DNA from: Bacillus sp. (in: firmicutes)
GTDB taxonomy: Bacteria > Bacillota > Bacilli > Bacillales > Cytobacillaceae
DNA length: 37,807 bases
Direction: 5' to 3'
NCBI GenBank assembly: GCA_023512145.1
Contig: JAIMAD010000003.1
Coordinates: forward strand, 1 to 37,807
Shown here: positions 7,221 to 15,930 of the stretch, in pieces
Layout of the letters: the number at the start of each line of letters is the position of its first letter
Position numbering within the stretch: position 1 is the first letter of the stretch
Notes under the pieces: generated by a model
Databases searched by the model: none
What the model saw: the letters and a program-made list of their open reading frames with translations, nothing else
Told to the model about the DNA's origin: nothing
Made by a program: the position numbers and the translations under genes

Positions 7221-9293
7221 CTAATTGGCACCCCATGGCATTATCTTTTTATACCATGGGACTTTTTCACTGTCCTTCTTTTTCTTTCCTTCTGAAGCTG
7301 CATTCTTTAAATGCTCGGTGCAATATTCATTTGGTTCGGTTCCGGCGACGAAATAAGTGAAGCGGCGGACCGGGCAATCACTTGTTGCTAACTTGCCGTT
7401 GGCTGGGTTGACATAAACACCGACCACACCCTCTTTCGGCGCTTTAAACGACTTGATGGGCTTGCCCTTTAAGGCTTCTTCCATAAAGTTGACCCAGATG
7501 TTTTTGGCGTATGTTTTTTCGGCGACAAGCTCGATCGGTTTTCCAATATCGTATCCTGCCCACACGGCCGTAACCAGCTGTGGTGAGTAGCCAATCATCC
7601 AGCTATCTGTTTCCGTTGAGCCCGATTTTCCTGCATAGGGGCGGGAGATGTCTTTAATGACTGTACTGCCAGTTACTTTTGTATAGCCGTTTAACTTCGG
7701 ATCAAAAATACCCGTCAGCATTTGGGTCATCACATAGGCCTTTGCGGGGTCTAAAACCTTTTTTGTGCTAGTATCTTTTTCAAAAATAATGTTGCCATTA
7801 TAGTCTTCCACTCTGGTAATTAATGTTGGGTTAACCTGTTTCCCACCGTTGGCAAACAGGCTATAGGCATTCGCCATTTCAATCACACGCACACCTGAAG
7901 ACCCTAGCGCCAGTGACGGAACCTGATCCATTTTTGAAGAAAGTCCAAATTTCTTTGCCGTTTGGATTAACGTCTCTTGCCCTAAGAATAAATGCGTTTT
8001 CACCGCAAAAATATTATCACTGACGGCAAGTGCTTGGGCAAGGGTGATTTCGCCGTCTGCATACTTGTTGTTAAAGTTATGTGGTGTATAATCGCCTTGG
8101 CCATCATCAAAATGGAAGGTCGTAAACTCACTTCTCATTGTCGAAGACGGGGTAAACCCTTGCCCGAGAGCGGCATAATATAAGAGCGGCTTAATCGTCG
8201 AACCTGGCTGCCTGATTGCTTGAACGGAGCGGTTAAAGGGGCTTTTTTCATAGTCCCTGCCACCGACCATTGCTTTAACAGAACCATTTTTTGGATCCAT
8301 AGCAACTAAACCGACCTGAATTTCTGAAGAAGTAGCCACATAGTTGTTCACTTGGCTTTCGGCAATTGCTTGCTGTTTTTTGTTCAGGGTCGTAAACACC
8401 TTTAAACCGCCTAGCGCGATCGTATTTTCATCTAAGTGTAATTGATTTTTTAAGGCGTTTTTTACGGCATCCTGAAAATAGGGAGCGACATTTATTTGTT
8501 GAGAAGAATGAACACCAGTCAATGTGAGCGGTTCTCCGTCAGCTTTTTTTGCAATACCTTTGTTGATGTACTTATTTTTCACCATACTTTCTAAAATAAG
8601 GTGCTGGCGGGCGTTGGCATTTTCCATCGAGGCAAACGGTGAATAGATTCCCGGACCCTTCGGAATGCCTGCCAGCAAACTTGCTTCGGCTAACGATAGT
8701 GCATCCGCATCCTTGCCAAAATAATAGTTGCTGGCAGCTTGAACACCATAGGCGCCGTGACCATAATAAATGGTATTTAAGTAACCTTCGAGAATTTCTT
8801 TTTTCGAATAGTTCATTTCAATGCGGATGGAGTAAAAGGCCTCAAGCAGCTTTCGCTTCCAAGTTTTATCATGTACGAGAAAAAGGTTTCGGGCATATTG
8901 TTGGGTAATTGTACTTGCACCCTGCACCTTATCGAAGGCGCGAATATCTGCTAGTATGGCGCCAATGATGCGTTTATAATCGAAGCCGTTGTGAGCGTAA
9001 AAGTTTTTATCCTCAATGGAGATAGTGGCATTCACTAAATCAGGTGACATATCCTGAAGACCGACCCAATAGCGTTTTTGACCACTAGTGCTCTCGCCAA
9101 TTAATGTTCCATCATCGGCAAAGTACAATGTCGATTGCGGGACGGCGAGATGTGGTGCACCTAAAATATTTGCATAGGCTAGAATGCCAAAAAAAAGAAT
9201 GGAAAGACAAACCATGCCTATCAAACTGATGATAATGAAGGCCCGTAAATATTTTATTGTCTTTCGAAACCCTTGATCAGTCATGACTTCCAT
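7221..9293 (-). CDS. pbpG: Class A penicillin-binding protein (PBP2d type), bifunctional
   Basis: This 690-residue membrane-anchored enzyme polymerises and cross-links peptidoglycan. After a short cytoplasmic tail and one membrane helix (about 18-42) comes a GT51 glycosyltransferase domain with E94 in IEDKNFYAH and GASTITQQYARN near 125-136. The transpeptidase domain follows, with S365 in the SxxK motif (GSTIK), SDN at 425-427 and KSGSTE at 556-561 in place of the usual KTG. The C-terminus is lysine-rich. Neighbours (ywhD before, speE after) and length match B. subtilis pbpG, a sporulation gene read by sigma-F; that regulation is inferred, and I could not find a convincing sigma-F promoter. 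The frame opens at GTG 9302, but that GTG lies inside the ribosome binding site GGGGTGAT; ATG at 9293 gives MEVMTDQ and fits better. Confidence 0.9.
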   Translation of the reverse strand: MEVMTDQGFRKTIKYLRAFIIISLIGMVCLSILFFGILAYANILGAPHLAVPQSTLYFADDGTLIGESTSGQKRYWVGLQDMSPDLVNATISIEDKNFYAHNGFDYKRIIGAILADIRAFDKVQGASTITQQYARNLFLVHDKTWKRKLLEAFYSIRIEMNYSKKEILEGYLNTIYYGHGAYGVQAASNYYFGKDADALSLAEASLLAGIPKGPGIYSPFASMENANARQHLILESMVKNKYINKGIAKKADGEPLTLTGVHSSQQINVAPYFQDAVKNALKNQLHLDENTIALGGLKVFTTLNKKQQAIAESQVNNYVATSSEIQVGLVAMDPKNGSVKAMVGGRDYEKSPFNRSVQAIRQPGSTIKPLLYYAALGQGFTPSSTMRSEFTTFHFDDGQGDYTPHNFNNKYADGEITLAQALAVSDNIFAVKTHLFLGQETLIQTAKKFGLSSKMDQVPSLALGSSGVRVIEMANAYSLFANGGKQVNPTLITRVEDYNGNIIFEKDTSTKKVLDPAKAYVMTQMLTGIFDPKLNGYTKVTGSTVIKDISRPYAGKSGSTETDSWMIGYSPQLVTAVWAGYDIGKPIELVAEKTYAKNIWVNFMEEALKGKPIKSFKAPKEGVVGVYVNPANGKLATSDCPVRRFTYFVAGTEPNEYCTEHLKNAASEGKKKKDSEKVPWYKKIMPWGAN

Positions 9294-9370
9294 GTATATC
9301 ACCCCACAGTTTTTCGGAGAAAAGAAAAATACCAGGTGCCCGTTTATAGGCTAATGACCTCGGGGCCGAT

Positions 9371-9394
9371 GGCGTTTTGCGCTGGACAATTCTC
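9371..9394 (-). repeat. End fragment of the dispersed repeat family
   Basis: Read on the minus strand this is GAGAATTGTCCAGCGCAAAA then CGCC, close to GAGAATTGTCCAGTGCAAG then CGCC at 25122-25144. The rest of the element is not clearly present, so this looks like a truncated or decayed copy. Confidence 0.5.
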
Positions 9395-9589
9395 AAAGGT
9401 CAATAATATATACGTACCTCTATATTTAAAAAAGTTGATAGTAATAGTATTGAAAGAAAAGCGTCTTTTTAAACATTTCCCAGAGGAATTTGAATTATTT
9501 CTTTAAATTTTGCTAGACTTTTCTTTCTGTTTGTAATTCAATAGTTTGGGTAGCATAAAAAATGAAAAGAGAAAACGGGCGTTTAGCGA

Positions 9590-9646
9590 TTGACCCACTT
9601 GCCCCGACACGTAGTATATTGTTTTCGAGGCTCAATGCTATATAAT
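9590..9646 (+). promoter_or_regulatory. Candidate speE promoter region
   Basis: Two options overlap. TTGACC (9590-9595) could pair with TAGTAT at 9612 (16 bases) or TATATT at 9615 (19 bases). Alternatively a perfect TATAAT at 9641-9646 has TTGTTT 16 bases upstream, but would give a leader of only a few bases before the ribosome binding site at 9655. Confidence 0.4.
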
Positions 9647-9670
9647 GAATGGAATGGAAGGATGATTAAA

Positions 9671-10498
9671 ATGGCAATTTGGTTTACAGAAAATCAGACA
9701 GAAAACTTTGGGATTACAATGAAGGTAAATAAAACATTACATACAGAACAAACAGACTTTCAAAAGCTTGAGATGATTGAAACAGAGGAATGGGGCAACA
9801 TGCTGTTACTAGATGACATGGTGATGACCTCTGTCCGTGATGAATTTGTCTACCATGAAATGGTCGCACATGTACCGTTATTTACGCATCCAAATCCTGA
9901 AAATGTACTTGTTGTCGGCGGTGGCGATGGCGGTGTTATCCGTGAAATCTTGAAACACCCAAGCGTGAAAAAAGCGACGCTTGTTGATATTGATGGAAAA
10001 GTAATTGAGTACTCGAAGAAGTTTCTTCCGGAAATTGCCGGTATGTTAGACGATCCGCGTGTCGATGTCCAGGTTGATGACGGTTTCCTGCACATTGCCA
10101 ACAGTGAAAATCAGTATGATGTGATTATGGTTGACTCAACCGAACCAGTCGGGCCGGCTGTAAACCTATTTACAAAAGGCTTCTATGCCGGAATTTCAAA
10201 AGCATTAAAAGCCGATGGCATCTTTGTTGCCCAATCGGACAATCCTTGGTTTAAGGCGGACTTAATCCGTAGTGTCCAAAAAGACGTCAAGGAAATTTTC
10301 CCAATCACACGTCTCTATCTTGCCAATATCCCAACATACCCAAGCGGCTTATGGGCCTTCACAATCGGTTCAAAGAAGTATGACCCATTAGCAGTGAGCG
10401 ATGACAGCTTTTATGAGATCGACACAAAATACTACACAAAAGAACTACACAAAGCCGCCTTCGTTTTGCCTAAATTTGTTGGCGATTTAGTGAAATAA
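9671..10498 (+). CDS. speE: Spermidine synthase
   Basis: This 275-residue cytosolic enzyme transfers an aminopropyl group from decarboxylated S-adenosylmethionine to putrescine to give spermidine. It has the GGGDGG nucleotide-binding loop (83-88), the [15 protein letters not shown] segment, and the catalytic aspartate D155 in [11 protein letters not shown]. The length is almost that of B. subtilis SpeE (276) and the sequence is closely similar. The frame opens far upstream, but GGAAGGATG lies eight to nine bases before ATG 9671 (MAIWFTENQ), which matches the family start. It precedes speB, whose product makes the putrescine it uses, separated by 183 bases holding a repeat array. Confidence 0.96.
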   Translation: MAIWFTENQTENFGITMKVNKTLHTEQTDFQKLEMIETEEWGNMLLLDDMVMTSVRDEFVYHEMVAHVPLFTHPNPENVLVVGGGDGGVIREILKHPSVKKATLVDIDGKVIEYSKKFLPEIAGMLDDPRVDVQVDDGFLHIANSENQYDVIMVDSTEPVGPAVNLFTKGFYAGISKALKADGIFVAQSDNPWFKADLIRSVQKDVKEIFPITRLYLANIPTYPSGLWAFTIGSKKYDPLAVSDDSFYEIDTKYYTKELHKAAFVLPKFVGDLVK

Positions 10499-10527
10499 CG
10501 TAAACAAAGAATAATCGGGGCTTCTAC

Positions 10528-10645
10528 GTGACCGAAACCGGGGAAAAAGCGGGAGTTGGGTAACGTAGACAGAAACTTTGTGACCGAACCCGGCGGAAAA
10601 AGAGAGAACTGGTTCACGTATAAGGATCTGCGTGACTGAAACATA
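10528..10645. repeat. 52-bp tandem repeat array between speE and speB
   Basis: GTGACCGAA occurs at 10528 and 10580, and GTGACTGAA at 10632, each exactly 52 bases apart, so there are two full degenerate units and the start of a third. The shared GACCGAA block and the 52-bp period also occur in the array at 20905, which points to one repeat family. The array lies inside the likely speE-speB transcript. Confidence 0.75.
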
Positions 10646-10681
10646 GAGTTTTATGTAATAGATTGAAAGTGAGGGTGTTTG

Positions 10682-11554
10682 ATGCGTTTTGATGAAGCCT
10701 ATTCAGGTAATGTATTTATAAAAAGTCATCCCGATTTTGACGAGAGTCAGGTGGTTTTGTACGGGATGCCGATGGATTGGACGGTCAGCTACCGGCCTGG
10801 GTCGCGTTTTGGTCCGGCCCGCATCCGTGAGGTGTCAATTGGTCTGGAAGAATATAGCGCCTACCTTGACCGCGACCTGGAGGATGTTTTGTATTTTGAC
10901 GCCGGTGATATTCCGCTTCCGTTTGGAAACCCGCAAAAGAGCATCGACATCATTGAAGCGTTTGTTGATCAAATCATGGACGCCGGTAAGTTCCCACTTG
11001 GCATGGGTGGCGAGCATTTGGTCTCCTGGCCTGTGATGAAAGCTGTCTATAAAAAATACCCGGATTTAGCAATTATCCATATGGATGCACATACAGATCT
11101 TCGTGAGAGTTATGAGGGTGAGCCCTTGTCGCACTCCACGCCGATTCGCAAGATTGCTGAATTGATTGGACCGAAAAATGTCTATTCTTTCGGGATCCGT
11201 TCAGGAATGAAAGAAGAATTCGAGTGGGCGAAGGAAAATGGCATGCATATTTCAAAATTTGATGTGCTTGAGCCGCTTAAAGAAATTCTCCCAACGCTTG
11301 CAGGTCGTCCTGTCTATGTGACGATTGATATCGATGTCTTGGATCCGGCCCATGCGCCAGGAACAGGCACAGTCGATTGCGGCGGAATCACGTCTCGTGA
11401 GCTGCTAGCCTCAATTCATGCGATTGCTCGTTCAGAGGTAAATGTGGTCGGTGGTGACCTTGTTGAAGTCGCGCCTATTTACGACCCTTCTGAACAAACA
11501 GCGAACACTGCGAGTAAATTAATCCGTGAAATGCTGCTTGGCTGGGTGAAGTAA
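10682..11554 (+). CDS. speB: Agmatinase
   Basis: This 290-residue manganese enzyme hydrolyses agmatine to putrescine and urea. It has the ureohydrolase signatures in order: GGEH (109-112), DAHTD (135-139) and DIDVLDPAHAPGTGT (about 213-227), whose His and Asp residues bind the two metal ions. Sequence and length match B. subtilis SpeB. An in-frame TTG sits directly before the ATG (10679), but ATG 10682 gives the family start MRFDEAYSG and has GAGGG about seven bases upstream. It probably forms a polyamine operon with speE and ends in a hairpin terminator. Confidence 0.96.
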   Translation: MRFDEAYSGNVFIKSHPDFDESQVVLYGMPMDWTVSYRPGSRFGPARIREVSIGLEEYSAYLDRDLEDVLYFDAGDIPLPFGNPQKSIDIIEAFVDQIMDAGKFPLGMGGEHLVSWPVMKAVYKKYPDLAIIHMDAHTDLRESYEGEPLSHSTPIRKIAELIGPKNVYSFGIRSGMKEEFEWAKENGMHISKFDVLEPLKEILPTLAGRPVYVTIDIDVLDPAHAPGTGTVDCGGITSRELLASIHAIARSEVNVVGGDLVEVAPIYDPSEQTANTASKLIREMLLGWVK

Positions 11555-11568
11555 TCTGGATGTGTTGG

Positions 11569-11600
11569 TGCCTGTCCCTTTGTAAGGGCAGGCATCTTTT
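11569..11600 (+). terminator. Intrinsic terminator after speB
   Basis: TGCCTGTCCCTT pairs with AAGGGCAGGCA with one bulged T and a short loop, followed by TCTTTTGATTT. The T-rich part also holds the -35 box of the next promoter. Confidence 0.75.
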
Positions 11601-11627
11601 GATTTGTACGGTTACAATGTTTATAAT
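11599..11627 (+). promoter_or_regulatory. Sigma-A promoter for ywiB-argS
   Basis: TTGATT (11599-11604) and TATAAT (11622-11627) are 17 bases apart, the ideal spacing. Transcription would start near 11634, leaving a leader of about 170 bases before ywiB. I looked in that leader for a T-box (AGGGTGG...ACCGCG) and saw none. Confidence 0.65.
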
Positions 11628-11803
11628 GGAAAAAGAATGCGATAATGGGTTCTAGTCAATAATGAAGACGTCAACAAGGAAAGAGAACTAGCATAAGTTC
11701 CTTTTAAAAAAAGATAACTACTAAGATGTGCAAATAAAATGGGTGTTTTCAGAAAATTTGGGTGAAAAACGGCCTTTATAATAGTAAAGGAGTGCTAATT
11801 CGG

Positions 11804-12232
11804 TTGGCAAACAATGAAATTCCCGTGAAAATTACGGTGAAAACGACGATTGATGAACAAGAGGCAGTGGAGTTGACGGTTTTTGGCCGTTTTTATCAAA
11901 AAAATCAGGCTTCTTTTCTACGATATGTAGAAGTGATGGATGAGGGCGATGTCCGCACGATTGTGAAGGTGTCTGCTGAGGATGCGTTGATTTTACGGAG
12001 TGGGGCGCTGAAAATGAGGCTGCCGTTTCGGTTACATGAAAAACGAACGGGCAGCTATGAAATGCCGTTTGCTGCCTTTGAAACGACGACAATGACGAAA
12101 AGGTTGGAGCATTCGTATCAACAGGGGTGCGGCCAAATTGATATTGTTTATGATTTTGCGATGTCGGGCTCTGGTGGCGGTACATACCGGTTAGAAATTA
12201 CCTTTCAGGAGGATAAAAATGAATATTGTTGA
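11804..12232 (+). CDS. ywiB: YwiB family protein (DUF1934), calycin-like
   Basis: This 142-residue protein of predicted beta-strand character belongs to the DUF1934/YwiB family, thought to adopt a lipocalin-like barrel; its ligand and function are unknown. Alternating hydrophobic stretches ([35 protein letters not shown]) fit that fold. The frame opens at GTG 11762, but the first codons there have no ribosome binding site. TTG 11804 has AAAGGAG 11 bases upstream and gives the same length as B. subtilis YwiB (142). The 3' end overlaps argS by 14 bases, so translation of the two is probably coupled, as is common for this gene pair. Confidence 0.85.
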   Translation: MANNEIPVKITVKTTIDEQEAVELTVFGRFYQKNQASFLRYVEVMDEGDVRTIVKVSAEDALILRSGALKMRLPFRLHEKRTGSYEMPFAAFETTTMTKRLEHSYQQGCGQIDIVYDFAMSGSGGGTYRLEITFQEDKNEYC

Positions 12233-13889
12233 AATGACGCAAATGAAAATAAAGGCAGAGATTCGGGCGGCGGTTTTAAAAGCTGGGCTTGCGACTGTGG
12301 AGCAGATCCCCGATGTGATTCTCGAAATCCCGAAGGAAAAGACGAACGGTGATTACGCGACGAATATGGCGATGCAGCTTGCTCGTATCGCGAAGAAGTC
12401 ACCGCGGATGATTGCACAAGCATTGATTGCTAATATTGACCGCGGGGCGGCTTCGATTGAAAAAATTGAGCTGGCGGGACCAGGTTTTATTAATTTTCAT
12501 ATGAATAATAGTTATTTAACGGAGCTAATTCCGACGGTCCTTGAGGCGGGGGATAGGTACGGCGAAACAACGGTTGGCAACAAGGAAAAGATTCAGGTTG
12601 AGTTTGTGTCGGCCAATCCAACGGGGGACCTACATCTTGGTCATGCCCGCGGTGCGGCGGTCGGCGATTCGCTTTGCAATATTTTAGCAAAGGCGGGTTA
12701 TGATGTTTCGCGCGAGTATTATATTAATGATGCTGGAAACCAGATTAATAATCTTGCAGTATCGATTGAGGCCCGTTATTTCCAGGCGCTCAGTTTGGAA
12801 AAGGACATGCCTGAGGGCGGTTATCATGGGGCGGATATTATTGGGATTGGCAAAACGCTTTCGGCAGAATACGGTGACAAATTTGTTGAAGTGCCTGAAG
12901 CGGAGCGCATGGAATTTTTCCGCGAGTATGGTCTGAAATTCGAAATGGCCAAATTGAAGCGGGATCTTGAGGATTTCCGTGTTGGCTTTGATATCTGGTT
13001 CTCAGAAACTTCTCTTTATCATAATGGGAAAATTGATGAGGCGTTGCAGGCATTAAGGGCGAGTGGTTATGTGTACGAGGAAGATGGCGCCACCTGGCTT
13101 CGCTCGACGGAATTTGGTGATGATAAAAACCGCGTGCTCATCAAGCAGGACGGGACGTACACGTATTTGACGCCGGACATCGCCTATCATAAGGACAAGC
13201 TTGATCGCGGCTTTGAAAAGTTGATTAATATTTGGGGTGCGGACCATCACGGTTATATCCCACGGATGAAGGCGGCCATACAGTCACTCGGCTATGGCAG
13301 TGATGTGCTCGAGGTCGAAATCATTCAACTTGTCCATCTCTATAAAGATGGTGAAAAAATGAAGATGAGTAAGCGGACCGGTAAGGCCGTGACGATGCGT
13401 GACCTCGTTGATGAGGTTGGGCTCGATGCGGTCAGGTATTTCTTTGCGATGCGCAGCTCGGATACACATATGGACTTTGATTTGGATTTAGCGGTGTCAG
13501 AGTCGAATGAAAATCCGGTTTATTATGCCCAGTACGCCCATGCCCGGATTTCGAGTATCCTCCGTTCTGGCGAAGAGCAAGGCTTAGCGGTTGCTACTGG
13601 TGCTGATTTTTCTTTAGTGGTGTCTGATAAGGAAATTGATTTATTGAAGAAGATTGGCGAGTTTCCGCTAGCGGTGGGTGAAGCGGCTGAGAAGCGTGTG
13701 CCGCACCGCATCACGAATTATATCTTTGATTTGGCATCGACGTTTCACAGCTTTTACAATGCGGAAAAGGTACTTGATGCCGAGCAGCCAGAGCGCACAA
13801 AAGCACGCCTCAGTTTGGTACGGGCGGTCCAAATCACGATGAAAAATGCACTTGCCTTGATTGGTGTTTCTGCTCCTGAAAAAATGTAA
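12219..13889 (+). CDS. argS: Arginyl-tRNA synthetase
   Basis: This 556-residue class I aminoacyl-tRNA synthetase charges tRNA-Arg. It has an N-terminal Add-1 domain (about 1-110), the HIGH-type signature HLGH (139-142) in [14 protein letters not shown], the KMSK signature in [12 protein letters not shown] near residue 380, and a C-terminal anticodon-binding helical domain ending [10 protein letters not shown], the usual ArgS ending. The ATG has CAGGAGG eight bases upstream, inside ywiB. No frameshift or missing motif is seen. GC-rich codons such as GCG and GGG are common here. It is likely co-transcribed with ywiB from the promoter at 11599. Confidence 0.97.
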   Translation: MNIVEMTQMKIKAEIRAAVLKAGLATVEQIPDVILEIPKEKTNGDYATNMAMQLARIAKKSPRMIAQALIANIDRGAASIEKIELAGPGFINFHMNNSYLTELIPTVLEAGDRYGETTVGNKEKIQVEFVSANPTGDLHLGHARGAAVGDSLCNILAKAGYDVSREYYINDAGNQINNLAVSIEARYFQALSLEKDMPEGGYHGADIIGIGKTLSAEYGDKFVEVPEAERMEFFREYGLKFEMAKLKRDLEDFRVGFDIWFSETSLYHNGKIDEALQALRASGYVYEEDGATWLRSTEFGDDKNRVLIKQDGTYTYLTPDIAYHKDKLDRGFEKLINIWGADHHGYIPRMKAAIQSLGYGSDVLEVEIIQLVHLYKDGEKMKMSKRTGKAVTMRDLVDEVGLDAVRYFFAMRSSDTHMDFDLDLAVSESNENPVYYAQYAHARISSILRSGEEQGLAVATGADFSLVVSDKEIDLLKKIGEFPLAVGEAAEKRVPHRITNYIFDLASTFHSFYNAEKVLDAEQPERTKARLSLVRAVQITMKNALALIGVSAPEKM

Positions 13890-13910
13890 TGTGTTTATGG
13901 TTGGTTAGTT

Positions 13911-13945
13911 GGGCCCTTTGATTAGTTGAGGGGGGCCTATTTTGT
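13911..13945 (+). terminator. Weak terminator-like hairpin after argS
   Basis: GGCCCTTT can pair with GAGGGGGGCC (ending 13937) with G-T wobbles, followed by TATTTTG. It is imperfect and the T run is short. Confidence 0.4.
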
Positions 13946-13969
13946 GTTGTGAATATTCAGAATTGTTGT

Positions 13970-14086
13970 GAGTGTCAGATAAACTTGGAAATTGGCAGAT
14001 AAAATGGGGAAATTGGCAGATAAATCTTCAAAGTGGACGATAAACTTTAAAAATGGCAGATAAATTTTCAAAGTGGCAGATAAATG
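13970..14086. repeat. 20-bp tandem array, six degenerate units
   Basis: The motif GGCAGATAAA or a close variant recurs with CAGATAAA starts at 13976, 13996, 14017, (ACGATAAA) 14037, 14057 and 14077, giving spacings of 20 or 21 bases. The approximate unit is AAANTGGCAGATAAANTTTC. It resembles the 21-bp array at 31858, which shares AAATGGCA followed by A-rich sequence. Confidence 0.8.
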
Positions 14087-14184
14087 GCCAAGTTTTCAAA
14101 AAAGGTAACTAAATAATAGTCTCTGGCATGGAATCCAGCAAAAAAAGTGACTGATTTTTCATAAAAGGAAAAGACAATGACCTG

Positions 14185-14209
14185 AGCCAGGCATGACGCC
14201 TGGCTTTTT
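14185..14209 (+). terminator. Isolated intrinsic terminator with no gene directly upstream
   Basis: AGCCAGGC (14185-14192), loop ATGAC, then GCCTGGCT (14198-14205) and TTTTT form a compact strong terminator. The nearest upstream gene, argS, ends almost 300 bases earlier. It may end a long argS 3' UTR or a small RNA. Confidence 0.8.
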
Positions 14210-14520
14210 AGCAATAATGGGTGTGAAAAAGACACGGTCTACAAATGAGACCTAATTGTGTACCACAATTGTTGATCGTGTGAGGCAGATAAGTAATTTT
14301 GCAGAGAGAAGAATTGTTTCGGTAATGTTAAGGGAACTAGAAAAGAATCCTAATTAGAATGGAAAAACGGCCTCGTTTCGGTAAAAGAACCTGCTCTGCT
14401 TTGACCTAGGGAGCAGTTTTACTCTCTATAACGATAAATAAACAGGTCCACCAGAAACCTAGGGTCCCATTTTCAGCGAATGAAAAGTGTTTCGATTTAT
14501 CGAAAAAAGTCCAAAAAATA

Positions 14521-14550
14521 TGAATACCACTCCCGAAATTGCAAATAGTA
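14521..14550 (+). promoter_or_regulatory. Candidate sigma-G promoter for sspH
   Basis: TGAATA (14521-14526) matches the sigma-G -35 (GMATR) and AATAGTA (14544-14550) is close to the -10 (CATNMTA), 17 bases apart. The distance to the ribosome binding site at 14566 is suitable. Late forespore expression is expected for a SASP gene, which supports the call. Confidence 0.55.
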
Positions 14551-14583
14551 ATAGAGAACTTTTGTGAGGAGTGAACCGAACGA

Positions 14584-14763
14584 ATGAATGTTGGAAGAGC
14601 AAAAGAAATCGCAGATGCTGTTGAGATGATTACTGTTACTTATGAGGGGGAGCCGGTTATTATTCAACATGTCGATGAAGCCGAAAAAATGGCACGTATC
14701 TATTCGAAAAGCGATCCCGATAACGAGCGAGATGTTCCTGTGTTAAATTTGATTGAGGAATAA
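14584..14763 (+). CDS. sspH: H-type small acid-soluble spore protein
   Basis: This 59-residue protein starts MNVGRAKEIADAVEMITVTY and continues EGEPVIIQHVDE, matching the H-type SASP family of Bacillus (SspH, also 59 residues). These minor spore-core proteins are made in the forespore; whether they bind DNA like the alpha/beta type is not clear. The ATG at 14584 has GTGAGGAG about 12 bases upstream; a second ATG four bases later is out of frame. The gene stands alone, has a candidate sigma-G promoter, and ends at a terminator shared with the convergent uvsE gene. The whole-length match makes the call secure. Confidence 0.93.
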   Translation: MNVGRAKEIADAVEMITVTYEGEPVIIQHVDEAEKMARIYSKSDPDNERDVPVLNLIEE

Positions 14764-14769
14764 AACGGA

Positions 14770-14798
14770 GTCTCCGATGACTGTATCGGAGACTTTTT
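14770..14798. terminator. Bidirectional terminator between sspH and uvsE
   Basis: GTCTCCGAT (14770-14778) and ATCGGAGAC (14785-14793) form a perfect stem with T's after it on the plus strand and A's before it (T's on the minus strand). It sits six bases after sspH and two bases before the uvsE stop. Confidence 0.88.
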
Positions 14799-14799
14799 C

Positions 14800-15756
14800 T
14801 TAGTTAATCTCGATCGTGCCCCCACTAATCCGCTTATAGCCCCGTATTTTGCTGAGTTCCTCGATTAATTTTAGGGCTGCCTCATCCTTGGCTTTTGCCT
14901 CAATCATGAAATCAACATCCTCTCCGACTGCTTGCAGCTGTTTCAGTAAAGGGATGATGTAGTATGGGTCAACAAAATCTGCATGGGAGCGGAATTCTTT
15001 TTCTGATTTAGGCGAAGAAATATGAATTTTCGGCTTGTGCTGCCTACTGCTCCACGTTCGGAAAATCCGCGGTAGTAAATCTTCAAGCGCTTTTTCGCAT
15101 GGATTTGCTAAATGGTGATGGTAGTCGAACACGAATGGGATCGCCTCGAATTCACAGAGAGTTAATGTTTCCTCAGCCGTGTATGTTTTATCATCATTTT
15201 CCAAGGTCATTACTTTTTTTATCGGGTCAGGCAGGGTTGTTAAGTTTTGCTGAAATTGCACTAGCGCCTGCGGTTTATCGCCGTAGGCGCCACCGATATG
15301 GATATTAATCAAACCGTCTGCTTCGATCCCCATCGCCTCGAACATTTGATAATGGTAGGTCATGTCGATGACGGCATTTTCGGTAATCTTTGTTTTTGCT
15401 GAGGTAAACAGCGTAAATTGATTAGGATGGAAGCTTACCCGCAGCTCCTTCCTAGTAACGAGCTCGCCAATTTCCTGCCACTCCTTCCGAAAGGGTGTCG
15501 TAAAATCCCAGCGTACCTCTGGATGGGTCGCCAGCGGGACAATAGAACTAGAGAAGCGGTACAATTCCAATTCATGGGCCAGATTGTAGTATAGCATCCT
15601 TAGGGTGTGATTGAGGTTTTGCTTCGTTACATAAAGCAGCTTTTCCTCCCGTTCCTGTCGGCTTAGTTGCTGATAACGGGTAAAGGTGAGTGTTTTAGAT
15701 GGAGACACGTCCCATAAGCTAAGCGCCTGTGAAACATAGCCAAAGCGGATCTTCAT
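14800..15756 (-). CDS. uvsE: UV damage endonuclease UvsE
   Basis: This 318-residue protein belongs to the UVDE family, TIM-barrel metal-dependent endonucleases that nick DNA 5' to UV photoproducts and so start an alternative excision repair route. Family features include the start [40 protein letters not shown] and FVFDYHHH, which carry the metal-binding His, Glu and Asp residues. B. subtilis UvsE (YwjD) has nearly the same length. The ATG has AGGAGCATG upstream. It faces sspH across a shared terminator, and both products protect or repair spore DNA, which makes a sporulation role likely but not proven. Confidence 0.93.
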   Translation of the reverse strand: MKIRFGYVSQALSLWDVSPSKTLTFTRYQQLSRQEREEKLLYVTKQNLNHTLRMLYYNLAHELELYRFSSSIVPLATHPEVRWDFTTPFRKEWQEIGELVTRKELRVSFHPNQFTLFTSAKTKITENAVIDMTYHYQMFEAMGIEADGLINIHIGGAYGDKPQALVQFQQNLTTLPDPIKKVMTLENDDKTYTAEETLTLCEFEAIPFVFDYHHHLANPCEKALEDLLPRIFRTWSSRQHKPKIHISSPKSEKEFRSHADFVDPYYIIPLLKQLQAVGEDVDFMIEAKAKDEAALKLIEELSKIRGYKRISGGTIEIN

Positions 15757-15930
15757 TAAACATGCTCCTAACTTTTATAAAGGCTCTTTTCATAAGCTTT
15801 ATTGCTTTTCATACTAAATTAACAAACTAAATAAAAATTTTGATTGTAACACGTAAGAGTTTTACCGTAATTTATGATTAGTGCCAGTGAAGAAATTGCT
15901 TCGAAAAACAACATCTAAGCAAAAATAGCC

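Larger units (their letters stand above)
9294..9670. other. Intergenic region between divergent pbpG and speE
   Basis: It must hold the promoters of pbpG and speE. It also holds a partial dispersed repeat (9371-9394). A plus-strand frame across it has no ribosome binding site and no recognisable protein. Confidence 0.5.
13890..14583. other. Long repeat-bearing gap between argS and sspH
   Basis: It contains the argS 3' end, a 20-bp tandem array (13970-14086), an isolated strong terminator (14185-14209) and several small dyads (GGTCTACAAATGAGACC near 14237, AATTGTGTACCACAATT near 14255, CTGCTC...GAGCAG near 14391-14416). The sspH promoter lies at its right end. No protein gene is apparent. Confidence 0.55.

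Noticed and set aside
9273-9506. A 77-codon plus-strand frame between pbpG and speE
   Set aside because: It begins inside pbpG on the other strand, runs through a repeat fragment, and has no ribosome binding site or family likeness.
11634-11803. Possible T-box riboswitch in the ywiB-argS leader
   Set aside because: The leader is long enough and argS is a tRNA synthetase gene, but no T-box core or terminator/antiterminator pair is visible.
13970-14086. Possible CRISPR array in the argS-sspH gap
   Set aside because: The repeats are 10-11 bp cores at 20-bp spacing, with no unique spacers of normal length and no cas genes in the window.
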